In this document: positions 6,623-13,636 of the stretch, piece after piece
Layout: each line of letters begins with the position of its first letter
Position numbering within the stretch: the stretch's first letter is position 1
Assembly: GCA_045652705.1 (NCBI GenBank)
Contig: JAZRUV010000010.1
Span: 1 to 13,708 of the forward strand
DNA from: UMGS1649 sp045652705
Lineage (GTDB): Bacteria; Bacillota; Clostridia; TANB77; CAG-465
Length of the DNA: 13,708 nt
Direction: 5' to 3'
Program-made: the position numbers and the translations under genes
Notes under the pieces: generated by a model
Told to the model about the DNA's origin: nothing
What the model saw: the letters and a program-made list of their open reading frames with translations, nothing else
Database searches by the model: none

Positions 6623-7321
6623 GTGGAAGAAATTCGTATAAATAAATATATAGCTAGTTGTGGTGTGTGTTCAAGAAGAAGCGCAGAAGAAATAATATTA
6701 GCAGGTCGTGTAAAAATAAATGGACAAGTTGTAACTGAGCTTGGTGCAAAAGTAAATAATGGAGATATAGTTGAGGTTGATGATAAGAAAATATCTTTAG
6801 AACAAGAAAAGGTATATATAATGTTAAATAAGCCAAGAGGTTATGTAACAACTTCAAAAGAACAATTTGGCAGACCTTCAGTGTTAGATTTGTTAGATGT
6901 TAAGCAAAGAGTATTTGCTGTAGGAAGACTAGATATGGATTCTGAAGGATTATTATTACTTACAAATGATGGTGACTTTGCAAACAAGATAATTCATCCA
7001 ACAAAACACATTGCTAAAACTTATAAAGTCATATTAAAGAAAGAAATATCTAACGGGGATATAGAAAGACTAAAACAAGGGGTGGATATTGGAGGATACA
7101 TTACAAGGCCGGCTATTGTAGAAAAGATTAATGATAAAAATATAATAATAACAATATATGAAGGAAAAAATAGACAAGTTAGAAAAATGTGTGAAGCGGT
7201 AGACAACAAAGTTGTTAATTTAAAAAGGATATCAATAGGTAATTTAAAATTAGACAATTTGGAAACAGGTAAGTATATATCATTGCAGGCAAATGATATA
7301 AAAAGAATATTTGAAATCTAG
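6623..7321 (+). CDS. rluB: RsuA/RluB-family rRNA pseudouridine synthase
   Basis: The predicted protein of 232 residues has an N-terminal S4 domain (RINKYIASCGVCSRRSAEEI) and the RsuA-family catalytic motif GRLDMDSEGLLLLTND, with Asp104 as the predicted catalytic residue. KPRGYVTT and EGKNRQVRKMCEAV are further family signatures. In Firmicutes this group is usually called RluB and modifies 23S rRNA; assignment between RluB and RsuA is not certain. The start is a GTG. AAGGTGGTGA at 6609-6618 is an almost perfect ribosome binding site for GTG 6623. The two GTG codons at 6611 and 6614 are inside that site and are rejected as starts. Confidence 0.88.
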   Translation: MEEIRINKYIASCGVCSRRSAEEIILAGRVKINGQVVTELGAKVNNGDIVEVDDKKISLEQEKVYIMLNKPRGYVTTSKEQFGRPSVLDLLDVKQRVFAVGRLDMDSEGLLLLTNDGDFANKIIHPTKHIAKTYKVILKKEISNGDIERLKQGVDIGGYITRPAIVEKINDKNIIITIYEGKNRQVRKMCEAVDNKVVNLKRISIGNLKLDNLETGKYISLQANDIKRIFEI

Positions 7322-7349
7322 GTACGAATGGCTCAAGCTTTGGCTAAGT

Positions 7350-7378
7350 TTGACATAATACAGACAATGTGTTATAAT
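7350..7378 (+). promoter_or_regulatory. Perfect consensus sigma-A promoter
   Basis: TTGACA (7350-7355), 17 bases, TATAAT (7373-7378), plus an extended -10 TG at 7370-7371. It drives the orphan gene at 7463 with a leader of about 78 bases. That leader is AT-rich and holds a short ATGATATCAT palindrome but no recognisable riboswitch. Confidence 0.85.
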
Positions 7379-7462
7379 ACTATTGTACGGTTTGGATAAG
7401 TAATATATTAAATAATGATATCATATGTACGTATAATTTTATTATAATTATGGAGGTAAAGT

Positions 7463-7870
7463 ATGAGTGACAATGTTGGTGTGCGGGCAGGTTTAACTGT
7501 TGGAAAGGTAGAAGAAGTATTGTTTAAGTGCTTCTATAAGCCGGAAGAAATTCAAGACGGAAATAAACCGGATGGGTGTGTTGAAGTACAAGGAATTACT
7601 AGAATCTTCGCCTTTCATCCCGCGAGAGTTAAAGAACAGGAAAAGCAAATTGTCGATATGCTAGCGGAGCTTCCTGAAACATTTAAAGAGGGTTGGAGTT
7701 TTTTGAACCTGTGTTATGACAAAAATGGTTATCAGTGGACGGGGATGCAGAGGTCCATGGAAGCATTAATGGTTTTGGGGATTGCTGTTGGTAAAGTTGA
7801 ATATATGTTACCTAGAGATGTGTGGCAGGCTTTACCTGGTGGTGTTCCGTACATCATTATTAAAGACTAA
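7463..7870 (+). CDS. Conserved-looking orphan protein of unknown function
   Basis: The 135-residue protein has no signal peptide or membrane helix and looks like a compact soluble alpha/beta domain. Its C-terminal half is rich in Trp, Met and Gly (EGWSFLNLCYDKNGYQWTG, MQRSMEALMVLGIAVGK, MLPRDVWQALPGGVPYIII). Such motif-like residues suggest a conserved fold, but I do not recognise a named family or active site. GGAGG at 7452-7456 sets the ATG. It stands alone between a perfect promoter (7350) and a terminator (7877). It is somewhat richer in G/C codons (CCG, GCG, CTG, CAG) than its neighbours, so it may be acquired. The strong promoter suggests abundant constitutive expression. Confidence 0.8.
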   Translation: MSDNVGVRAGLTVGKVEEVLFKCFYKPEEIQDGNKPDGCVEVQGITRIFAFHPARVKEQEKQIVDMLAELPETFKEGWSFLNLCYDKNGYQWTGMQRSMEALMVLGIAVGKVEYMLPRDVWQALPGGVPYIIIKD

Positions 7871-7876
7871 CAAAAT

Positions 7877-7914
7877 AAAACTTACTGGAGTTATATAACT
7901 TCAGTAAGTTTTTT
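7877..7914. terminator. Bidirectional terminator between the orphan gene and rpsU
   Basis: AAAACTTACTG and CAGTAAGTTTT flank an inner AGTTATATAACT palindrome. T runs follow on both strands (TTTTTT on plus; TTTTATTTTG on minus). It lies between convergent stop codons at 7870 and 7921 and probably serves both genes. Confidence 0.85.
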
Positions 7915-7920
7915 ATGATT

Positions 7921-8094
7921 TTAGTGTTTTCTTTTCCTTGCAGCTTCAGATTTCTTTTTTCTCTTTACGCTTGGCTTTTCATAATGTTCTCTTTTCTTTA
8001 TTTCAGCAAGAACACCAGACTTAGCGCATTGTCTTTTAAAACGTTGAAGAGCGTTATCTAAAGTCTCGTTTTCTTTTACTTTTATTCCTGGCAT
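7921..8094 (-). CDS. rpsU: 30S ribosomal protein S21
   Basis: The minus strand encodes 57 residues: MPGIKVKENETLDNALQRFK, then RQCAKSGVLAEIKKREHYEK, then a basic tail ending KRKKKSEAARKRKH. This is a full-length bS21, which sits near the anti-Shine-Dalgarno region of the small subunit and helps initiation. A strong G-rich ribosome binding site (minus-strand GGGGAGGGA, about 8100-8108) precedes ATG at 8092-8094. Bacterial rpsU often lies in larger operons; here it is alone, convergent with the gene at 7463 and divergent from ctp. Confidence 0.97.
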   Translation of the reverse strand: MPGIKVKENETLDNALQRFKRQCAKSGVLAEIKKREHYEKPSVKRKKKSEAARKRKH

Positions 8095-8153
8095 TTATAT
8101 TCCCTCCCCTCAGTGGGAAATACAATTATTCGTATTTCTAAATTACTTGTAAA

Positions 8154-8182
8154 ATTATACTACATAAGCTTGTACAAGTCAA
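8154..8182 (-). promoter_or_regulatory. Sigma-A promoter of rpsU
   Basis: On the minus strand TTGACT (8177-8182), 17 bases, TATAAT (8154-8159). Transcription would start near 8147, leaving a leader of about 52 bases before the rpsU start. Confidence 0.8.
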
Positions 8183-8263
8183 GGGTTTGGGACTATCTTT
8201 TGAAATTAGGGGGGATTTGTATGTTCTAATTGTGTAAAATAAAAGAAAAAATAGTCAAATTAA

Positions 8264-8292
8264 TTGACTAAGAGGTATATGTGTAGTAATAT
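8264..8292 (+). promoter_or_regulatory. Sigma-A promoter of the ctp gene
   Basis: TTGACT (8264-8269), 17 bases, TAATAT (8287-8292). Transcription would start near 8299, just before the GGAG at 8301, giving a very short leader. The -35 is the right arm of an inverted repeat AGTCAA-N5-TTGACT (8253-8269), which could be an operator or chance. Confidence 0.65.
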
Positions 8293-8314
8293 TATTAAAT
8301 GGAGAGTGGGTAGC

Positions 8315-9517
8315 ATGAATTACAAAAAGATGTGGTCTGAGGTTGTAACGGCCTCATTAATAATAATAATTTCAGCAATAGCTATAATTTCATTTATAGT
8401 TATATCTGGACAAGATGTAGATATATATAATCCGAGTGATAAAATTGCAGTATCTAAAGGAACGGATAAAATATCTGAAGTATTAACATTGCTTCAAGGA
8501 AAATATATGGGAGAGCTTGATGTAGAAAAATTAATAGATGGAGCAATTGAAGGCATATTTGAAAATATAGACGACCCGTATACAAGATATTTAACACCCG
8601 AAGAATTCGATGAAGCGGTGAATTCTGGTAATGAAGAGTATTGTGGAGTTGGAATACATATATCTTTAACAGGAGTAGATAGCGAGGCTATAATTGTTGG
8701 AGTAATGCCAGAAACACCTGCAAAAAAAGCTGGTATAAAAGCAGGAGATATAATCAAGAAAGTAGATGATATGGTAGTTACTGCAGATAATTACTACGAA
8801 GCTTCAAATGCTATAAAAGGTGAAGAGGGAACAACAGTAAAACTTACTCTTGAAAGAGAAGGAAAAGAATTAGTATTTAATGTAAAAAGAGAAAAGATAA
8901 TAAGTAGTGATATTTCATCTACTCTAATAAATAAAGATGTAGGATATATAAAAATATTCAGTTTTGAATCGGGTGTTTACGATAACTTTAAAGCAGAATA
9001 TACTAGACTTATAGATGAAGAAAAAGCTAAAGGTGTTATAATAGATTTAAGAGATAATCCTGGTGGTTTTGTTGATGAAACAGTAAGAATAGCAGATTTC
9101 TTATGTGGTTCTGGAACTATTATAAAACAAGAATATGGTGATGGAACAACTAGACTATACACATCTGATGCTAAAAAGAGTGAAGTGCCACTTGTAGTAT
9201 TAATAAATGAAAATAGTGCCAGTGCATCTGAAATACTTGCTGGTTCAATAAAAGACTTGGGAGCAGGAAAAATAGTTGGAACAACATCCTTTGGAAAAGG
9301 AATAATGCAAAGCTATATTGCTTTGGAAAATGGTGGCGGAGTTGCAATTACTGTAGCTAAATATTATACTGCGTCAGGAACTGAAATCCACGGACAAGGA
9401 ATTAAACCAGACGTAGAAAAAACGTTAAAAAAAGGACAGTCAATAAATTATTCTGCAAATCCAAAAACTGATGCGCAATTAGATCAAGCTATAAAAACAT
9501 TGAAAGAAATGAAATAA
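8315..9517 (+). CDS. ctpA: Membrane-anchored carboxy-terminal processing protease (S41, CtpA/CtpB type)
   Basis: The 400-residue protein has a single N-terminal membrane anchor (about 10-31) placing the rest outside the membrane. A PDZ domain (about 108-190: GVGIHISLTG, PETPAKKAGIKAGDIIKKVD) binds substrate C-termini and gates the active site. The S41 peptidase domain follows. The nucleophile is predicted as Ser303 in SASASEILAGS and the general base as Lys328 in TSFGKGIMQSY, 25 residues apart as in known family members. In Bacillus the paralogue CtpB cleaves SpoIVFA in sporulation signalling; whether this one acts there is unknown. In-frame upstream starts (TTG 8264, ATG 8279) are rejected because they overlap the promoter; GGAG at 8301 supports ATG 8315. 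It is monocistronic. Confidence 0.9.
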   Translation: MNYKKMWSEVVTASLIIIISAIAIISFIVISGQDVDIYNPSDKIAVSKGTDKISEVLTLLQGKYMGELDVEKLIDGAIEGIFENIDDPYTRYLTPEEFDEAVNSGNEEYCGVGIHISLTGVDSEAIIVGVMPETPAKKAGIKAGDIIKKVDDMVVTADNYYEASNAIKGEEGTTVKLTLEREGKELVFNVKREKIISSDISSTLINKDVGYIKIFSFESGVYDNFKAEYTRLIDEEKAKGVIIDLRDNPGGFVDETVRIADFLCGSGTIIKQEYGDGTTRLYTSDAKKSEVPLVVLINENSASASEILAGSIKDLGAGKIVGTTSFGKGIMQSYIALENGGGVAITVAKYYTASGTEIHGQGIKPDVEKTLKKGQSINYSANPKTDAQLDQAIKTLKEMK

Positions 9518-9533
9518 TTAATTAAATTGTAAT

Positions 9534-9567
9534 AAAATAGCAGTCCAAAATGTTGGGCTGCTATTTT
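9534..9567 (+). terminator. Rho-independent terminator after ctp
   Basis: AAAATAGCAGTCCAA pairs with TTGGGCTGCTATTTT (one T-G wobble) around a four-base AATG loop, 16 bases after the stop. The T run is short (TTTT). Confidence 0.85.
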
Positions 9568-9636
9568 AAACGCAAAAACGCCGGTATATATATACATAAT
9601 AATGAAATATTAGTAGCTTGCGACCATCGACTAACT

Positions 9637-9665
9637 TTGACAAAATACGCCTCGTGTGCTATAAT
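9637..9665 (+). promoter_or_regulatory. Perfect consensus sigma-A promoter of veg
   Basis: TTGACA (9637-9642), 17 bases, TATAAT (9660-9665), with an extended -10 TG at 9657-9658. The predicted leader is only about 17 bases. The Bacillus veg promoter is also known for great strength. The bases around both hexamers closely match the promoter at 7350. Confidence 0.88.
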
Positions 9666-9688
9666 TCAGCCATTAAGAGGTGATGACA

Positions 9689-9979
9689 ATGGTTTCTAAA
9701 GAATCAATGCAAAAGATAAGACAGGATGTCGAAAATTACATTGGATTGGAAATAGACATCAAGTCTAACGTCGGTAGAAATAAAAAAGTAAACAAAAGAG
9801 GAACAATAGATAGTGCGTATTCAAATTTGTTTGTGGTAAGGGAAGCTGACAGTACTAGAAAATTGTCATATAGTTATGCAGATGTATTAATGAATTCGCT
9901 AGAAATTACAAAAGTTGATAATGGAGAACCTTTATTAAACTATGAGTTTGACACTAGCAAAAAATTTGTTCAACTGTAA
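9689..9979 (+). CDS. veg: Veg family protein (DUF1021)
   Basis: The 96-residue protein contains the Veg core: VGRNKKVNKRGTIDSAYSNL, FVVREADSTRKLSYSYADVL. This matches the 'GRRKTIERxGILxETYPSVF ... SYSYADILTETVEL' pattern of Bacillus Veg. Veg is a small cytoplasmic protein with an SH3-like fold linked to biofilm-gene expression and spore outgrowth in Bacillus; its biochemical role is not settled. AAGAGGTGAT (9675-9684) places the start at ATG 9689 rather than GTG 9680 or ATG 9683, which lie within the ribosome binding site. It is monocistronic with its own terminator. Confidence 0.9.
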   Translation: MVSKESMQKIRQDVENYIGLEIDIKSNVGRNKKVNKRGTIDSAYSNLFVVREADSTRKLSYSYADVLMNSLEITKVDNGEPLLNYEFDTSKKFVQL

Positions 9980-9983
9980 ATAG

Positions 9984-10015
9984 AAATAACGTGTTCTTAA
10001 GGACACGTTATTTTT
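9984..10015 (+). terminator. Rho-independent terminator after veg
   Basis: AAATAACGTGT pairs with ACACGTTATTT followed by more T residues, beginning 5 bases after the stop codon. Confidence 0.85.
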
Positions 10016-10160
10016 GTCGACATTTGTAAATGAATAGTTTGCTAGAGCCTCTAATAATAATAGAAATTAAAGTAAATACTTTTGCAAACCATTTGTAGCA
10101 AATATTATATAGTGATATAATGACGTTGTGAAAAAATATTAAAAATTTTAAAAAATATTG

Positions 10161-10189
10161 TTGACAAACAAATGTACGTAATGTATAAT
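10161..10189 (+). promoter_or_regulatory. Perfect consensus sigma-A promoter of recA
   Basis: TTGACA (10161-10166), 17 bases, TATAAT (10184-10189). Predicted transcription start is near 10196, inside the LexA-like box. The 145 bases upstream (10016-10160) are AT-rich and non-coding; a weak second promoter-like pair (TTGTAG 10093, TATAAT 10116) is present. Confidence 0.88.
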
Positions 10190-10194
10190 ACGTT

Positions 10195-10208
10195 CAAACA
10201 AACGTTCT
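10195..10208. promoter_or_regulatory. LexA/DinR box at the recA transcription start
   Basis: CAAACAAACGTTCT matches the Gram-positive LexA consensus CGAACRNRYGTTYC at 12 of 14 positions. It lies directly downstream of the -10 element, where a bound repressor would block initiation. A weaker match (CAAACAAATGTACG, 10165-10178; 11 of 14) lies exactly 30 bases upstream, over the end of the -35 and the spacer. Confidence 0.7.
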
Positions 10209-10229
10209 GAATATTAGGAGGTAATATAT

Positions 10230-11288
10230 ATGATGTCAGAAGAAAGAAAAAAAGCTTTGGATATAGCTTTATCTCAAATTGAGAAAAATTTTGGAAAAGG
10301 TTCAGTAATGAAATTAGGTGAAGTAGGAAATGTTAACGTTGATGCAATACCTACTGGAGCTTTAAGTCTAGATATAGCGCTAGGAATAGGTGGTGTACCG
10401 CGTGGAAGAGTAATAGAAGTGTATGGTCCTGAATCTTCAGGAAAAACAACTGTAGCTCTTCATATGATAGCAGAAGCACAAAAAATGGGTGGAATAGCAG
10501 CATTTATAGATGCAGAACATGCACTTGACCCAGTATATGCAAAACACTTAGGGGTAGATGTAGATAATTTAATAGTATCTCAACCAGATACAGGAGAACA
10601 AGCATTAGAAATTACAGAACAATTAGTAAGAAGCGGAGCTATAGATATTATAGTAATAGACTCTGTTGCAGCTTTAGTTCCTAAAGCAGAAATAGACGGA
10701 GAAATGGGAGATTCACATGTTGGTCTTCAAGCAAGACTTATGTCTCAAGCGTTAAGAAAACTTACAGGGGTTTTATCTAAATCTAAAACAGTTGCAGTAT
10801 TTATTAACCAATTACGTGAAAAAGTTGGAATAATGTTCGGTAATCCTGAAACAACACCAGGTGGTAGAGCTCTTAAATTCTATGCGTCAGTAAGACTAGA
10901 AGTTAGAAAACAAGAAGCTATAAAAATAAACGGCGAAGTTATGGGTTCTAGAACTAAAGTTAAAGTTGTTAAGAACAAAGTTGCACCACCATTTAGAGAA
11001 GCTGAATTTGATATAGTATATGGAAAAGGTATATCTACATCGGGTTGTATTCTAGACCTAGCTGCAAACTTGGATATAGTAGGTAAGAGCGGAGCTTGGT
11101 ATTCATACAAAGGCGAAAAGATAGGTCAAGGTCGTGAAGCTGCAAAAGCATATTTAGAAGCACACGAAGATGTTATGAAAGAAGTTGAAGAAAAAGTAAG
11201 AGACAACTTTAACTTAGCTTTTGAAAAAAGTCTTGGAGATATGGAAGAAATAGATGATGACGATACTATAGATTTAGTTGAAGAATAG
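10230..11288 (+). CDS. recA: Recombinase RecA
   Basis: This full-length 352-residue RecA forms ATP-dependent filaments on single-stranded DNA, catalyses strand exchange and stimulates LexA self-cleavage. Visible motifs are Walker A (GPESSGKT, 66-73), IDAEHALDPVYAKHLGVD, Walker B (IIVIDSVAALVPKAEI), the L1/L2 region (SQALRKLTGVL, VFINQLREKVGIMFGNPET) and an acidic C-terminus (DDDDTIDLVEE). AGGAGG at 10216-10221 precedes the tandem ATG ATG; the first is chosen by spacing. It is the first gene of a unit continuing into recX, scpA and onward. Confidence 0.98.
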   Translation: MMSEERKKALDIALSQIEKNFGKGSVMKLGEVGNVNVDAIPTGALSLDIALGIGGVPRGRVIEVYGPESSGKTTVALHMIAEAQKMGGIAAFIDAEHALDPVYAKHLGVDVDNLIVSQPDTGEQALEITEQLVRSGAIDIIVIDSVAALVPKAEIDGEMGDSHVGLQARLMSQALRKLTGVLSKSKTVAVFINQLREKVGIMFGNPETTPGGRALKFYASVRLEVRKQEAIKINGEVMGSRTKVKVVKNKVAPPFREAEFDIVYGKGISTSGCILDLAANLDIVGKSGAWYSYKGEKIGQGREAAKAYLEAHEDVMKEVEEKVRDNFNLAFEKSLGDMEEIDDDDTIDLVEE

Positions 11289-11298
11289 GAGAATTGTT

Positions 11299-11712
11299 TT
11301 GAATAACAGTGAACAAAATATATTTGCTAGAGACAAAGCTATAAGGTATATAGGAATTTCTAAAAAAACTGAATATGAGGTAAAACAAAAACTGAAGGGG
11401 TTAAAAATAGCCTCTTCAGTTATTGACGAGGAAATAGAATACTTAAAAGAGCTGGGCTATATCAATGATATAGACTATGTAAAATCATATATTAAACAAT
11501 GTTATAAAATGCAAAATTACTCAATATATGAAATAACCAACAAGCTATTGCAAAAAGGCGTAAAAGCTAGTATAATTGACGAAGAAATAGATAGTTTAAA
11601 AGAATCAGATTATGAACAGCAAGTAGTAGAAAAACTACTAAATAGTAAATTAAAATCTTATGATGAAATGAAACAAAAAAGCTATTTATATAGAAGAGGA
11701 TTTAGGGTTTAA
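11299..11712 (+). CDS. recX: Regulatory protein RecX, short form with TTG start
   Basis: RecX binds RecA filaments and limits their activity. The 137-residue protein shows the repeated three-helix pattern: ARDKAIRYIGISKKTEYEVK, IDEEIEYLKELGYINDIDYV, then SIYEITNKLLQKGVKASIID and a last block ending YLYRRGFRV. AGGAG (11287-11291) overlaps the recA stop and points to TTG 11299; TTG 11278, inside recA, is rejected. Relatives usually carry roughly 15 or more residues after the final RRGF motif and many clostridial forms are over 200 residues, so the last helix seems missing. Its stop overlaps the scpA ATG (TAATG), so the two are translationally coupled. Confidence 0.85.
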   Translation: MNNSEQNIFARDKAIRYIGISKKTEYEVKQKLKGLKIASSVIDEEIEYLKELGYINDIDYVKSYIKQCYKMQNYSIYEITNKLLQKGVKASIIDEEIDSLKESDYEQQVVEKLLNSKLKSYDEMKQKSYLYRRGFRV

Positions 11713-12509
11713 TGGAAAATGTAGAGTATTCAAATGAGAATAATCAAAAATATAATGTGGCCATTTCAAATTTTGAAGGACCGCTAGATTTGTTGTGCTT
11801 TTTAATAAGTAAAAATAAAATGGATATTTTTGAAATTTCATTAAGTGAACTTACAGATAAATACATTGAATACATAAATGAAATGCAAGAACTAGATATG
11901 GAAATTGCAACTGAGTTTATGGTTATGGCAACAACGTTACTTTACATCAAATCTAAAAAATTGCTTCCTATAGCTGAGCCCGAAGATGAAGTTGAATGTG
12001 AAATTACGGAAGAAGAACTTATAGAAAAAATTGCAAAATATAAAATGTACAAAGAAAAGCAACAAGAATTAAGAGAAATGTATAATGCGAATTTTGGTAC
12101 ATTTGAAAAGCTTCCAGAAAATATAAAGATAAAAAGAGAATTGGATATTAGTAGTATGACTAATAAAGAGAATTTACTTGCAATGTACAATGCAGTTCTA
12201 AAACGTAAATTCGATAAAATAAATGTTAAATCTGAAGAGATTAAAAAAATTGCTCTTTATGAAAAAGTTACAGTTAAAAGCAAAGTTAAACAAATTATAG
12301 AAGTATTTAAGAAAAAATCTAGTTTTGTATTTAGTAATATCTTTAATAAAAAGAATGCAACAAATATAGATATAGTTACAGCTTTTTTAAGTGTACTTGA
12401 GCTCTCAAGATTGAAACACGTTAATATAAAGCAAGACAAACTTTATGGAGATATACTTATTAATAAAATTTCTAAAACAGATATAGATATTTCTTTAATA
12501 AAAGAATAA
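11712..12509 (+). CDS. scpA: Segregation and condensation protein A (kleisin ScpA)
   Basis: ScpA is the kleisin that bridges SMC heads and, with ScpB, forms the SMC-ScpAB complex for chromosome segregation. The 265-residue protein shows the N-terminal signature NFEGPLDLLCFLISKNKMDI followed by FEISLSELTDKYIEYI, then the helix EFMVMATTLLYIKSKKLLP. A charged middle region and a C-terminal winged-helix-like end (VTAFLSVLELSRLKHVNIKQ) complete the normal domain order and length. It overlaps the recX stop by one base. The expected partner gene scpB is not downstream; a DUF2953-like gene follows instead. Confidence 0.95.
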   Translation: MENVEYSNENNQKYNVAISNFEGPLDLLCFLISKNKMDIFEISLSELTDKYIEYINEMQELDMEIATEFMVMATTLLYIKSKKLLPIAEPEDEVECEITEEELIEKIAKYKMYKEKQQELREMYNANFGTFEKLPENIKIKRELDISSMTNKENLLAMYNAVLKRKFDKINVKSEEIKKIALYEKVTVKSKVKQIIEVFKKKSSFVFSNIFNKKNATNIDIVTAFLSVLELSRLKHVNIKQDKLYGDILINKISKTDIDISLIKE

Positions 12510-12546
12510 TTGGAAAATCTTTGAAAATAATATAGTTGGTGATAGT

Positions 12547-13158
12547 ATGTTTTTAAAACTTTCATTAGCTATATTTTTTGTGGTTTTTTTAATACTGTTT
12601 GTACCATCGAGTTTAAAGATTAATATGTATATAACTTGTGACAGGTATTTTTTAGATATAAAAAAAACAAAAGGAATAGAAAGTAAAATAACATTTAAAA
12701 TATGTGGTGTGATTCCGGTTTATTTCAAAAAACTTTTTGAAAGGAAAAAAGTAACAAAAAAACAGAAAGAAAACAAGATTAAAAAAGTTTTTAATAACAA
12801 AGATACAATATTTCAGTTTTTAAAGAAAAGCTATATAGATAAATTTGTTTTATCTTTGGGCTTTAACCTAGATGATTATATTGCTAATTCCTATGTTAAT
12901 GCGACGCTTAATACAATTATTTGTATGTATATAAACGTAAACCAAGAAAAATTTAATCTTAAAAAATTGTACTACCAAACGTATATAGGAGAAAATTTAG
13001 TTAATTTAAATTTTGAAGGTATAATTAAAATAAGTTTAGCTGATACTATAAAAGTAATAGGAAAAGAATATTTTAAACTTTTGAAAGAAGATAAAGAAAA
13101 GAATAAAATATTACAATTTAAGAAAAGGAGTGAACAATATGGCAGAGCATCCGATTGA
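12547..13158 (+). CDS. DUF2953-like membrane-associated protein
   Basis: The 203-residue protein has one N-terminal hydrophobic segment (about 3-22) and a Lys-rich stretch (about 62-85) before a C-terminal beta-rich part (GFNLDDYIANSYVNATLNTI, YIGENLVNLNFEGIIKISLA). This layout, and the position directly before ytfJ, fit the DUF2953 (YtfI) family of Firmicutes. The family's usual glycine-rich G-x-G-D-A-A-like motif is here the weaker GFNLDDYIANSYV, so the call rests partly on context. YtfI has been linked to sporulation alongside YtfJ; no biochemical activity is known to me. The ribosome binding site is weak (GGTGAT, 12538-12543). Its 3' end overlaps ytfJ by 20 bases. Confidence 0.7.
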   Translation: MFLKLSLAIFFVVFLILFVPSSLKINMYITCDRYFLDIKKTKGIESKITFKICGVIPVYFKKLFERKKVTKKQKENKIKKVFNNKDTIFQFLKKSYIDKFVLSLGFNLDDYIANSYVNATLNTIICMYINVNQEKFNLKKLYYQTYIGENLVNLNFEGIIKISLADTIKVIGKEYFKLLKEDKEKNKILQFKKRSEQYGRASD

Positions 13159-13564
13159 AAATTTAATGGTAACAGCAATGACGTCTTTGAGGGATATGAT
13201 AGACGTAAACACAATAGTGGGAGATACGGTTGAAACTCCCGATGGAACAACAATAATTCCTGTATCTAAAGTAAGCTTTGGTTATGCAGCAGGAGGAAGT
13301 GAGTTTAATACAAATAACAAATATTCACAAGCACCTAAGCTACCTTTTGGTGGTGGAAGTGGAGCGGGTGTAAAAATATCTCCAGTTGCATTTTTAGTTG
13401 TAAAGGATGGAACAATAAAGCTTTTAACAGTAGAAGCAAATAAACCTTTAGATAAACTTGTAGATGCACTTCCTGACCTTGTAAACAAAGTTGTGGACAC
13501 AGTGGATAAGAGTCTACTTAAATCTAGCCAAAGGTTAAAAATACAAAATAGCGAACAAAATTAA
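13139..13564 (+). CDS. ytfJ: Sporulation protein YtfJ (GerW family)
   Basis: The 141-residue protein shows the family pattern HPIENLMVTAMTSLRDMIDV, NTIVGDTVETPDGTTIIPVS, KVSFGYAAGGSEF, a Gly-rich segment (FGGGSGAGVKISPVAFLVV) and a helix-rich end (LDKLVDALPDLVNKVVDTVD). YtfJ/GerW is a spore protein needed in Bacillus for efficient germination, probably with the SleB lytic enzyme. AAGGAGTGA (13125-13133) sets the start at ATG 13139; GTG 13130 lies within that site and is rejected. It is the last gene of the recA-headed cluster and is followed by a strong terminator. Confidence 0.92.
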   Translation: MAEHPIENLMVTAMTSLRDMIDVNTIVGDTVETPDGTTIIPVSKVSFGYAAGGSEFNTNNKYSQAPKLPFGGGSGAGVKISPVAFLVVKDGTIKLLTVEANKPLDKLVDALPDLVNKVVDTVDKSLLKSSQRLKIQNSEQN

Positions 13565-13567
13565 ATT

Positions 13568-13591
13568 AAGAGTGGGTTACCACTCTTTTTT
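13568..13591 (+). terminator. Rho-independent terminator after ytfJ
   Basis: AAGAGTGG (13568-13575) pairs with CCACTCTT (13580-13587) around a GTTA loop and runs into T residues, 4 bases after the stop codon. This is the only strong terminator seen from recA onward. Confidence 0.9.
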
Positions 13592-13636
13592 GCATATATT
13601 TTACTCTTTTACAAATAATAATGCTAGGAGTGTATT

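Noticed and set aside
7380..7462. Possible riboswitch in the leader of the orphan gene
   Set aside because: The leader is short and AT-rich with no multi-helix fold, conserved motif or terminator/antiterminator pair.
10093..10121. Second recA promoter (TTGTAG-N17-TATAAT)
   Set aside because: The -35 matches poorly and the perfect promoter at 10161 is sufficient; kept only as a remark.
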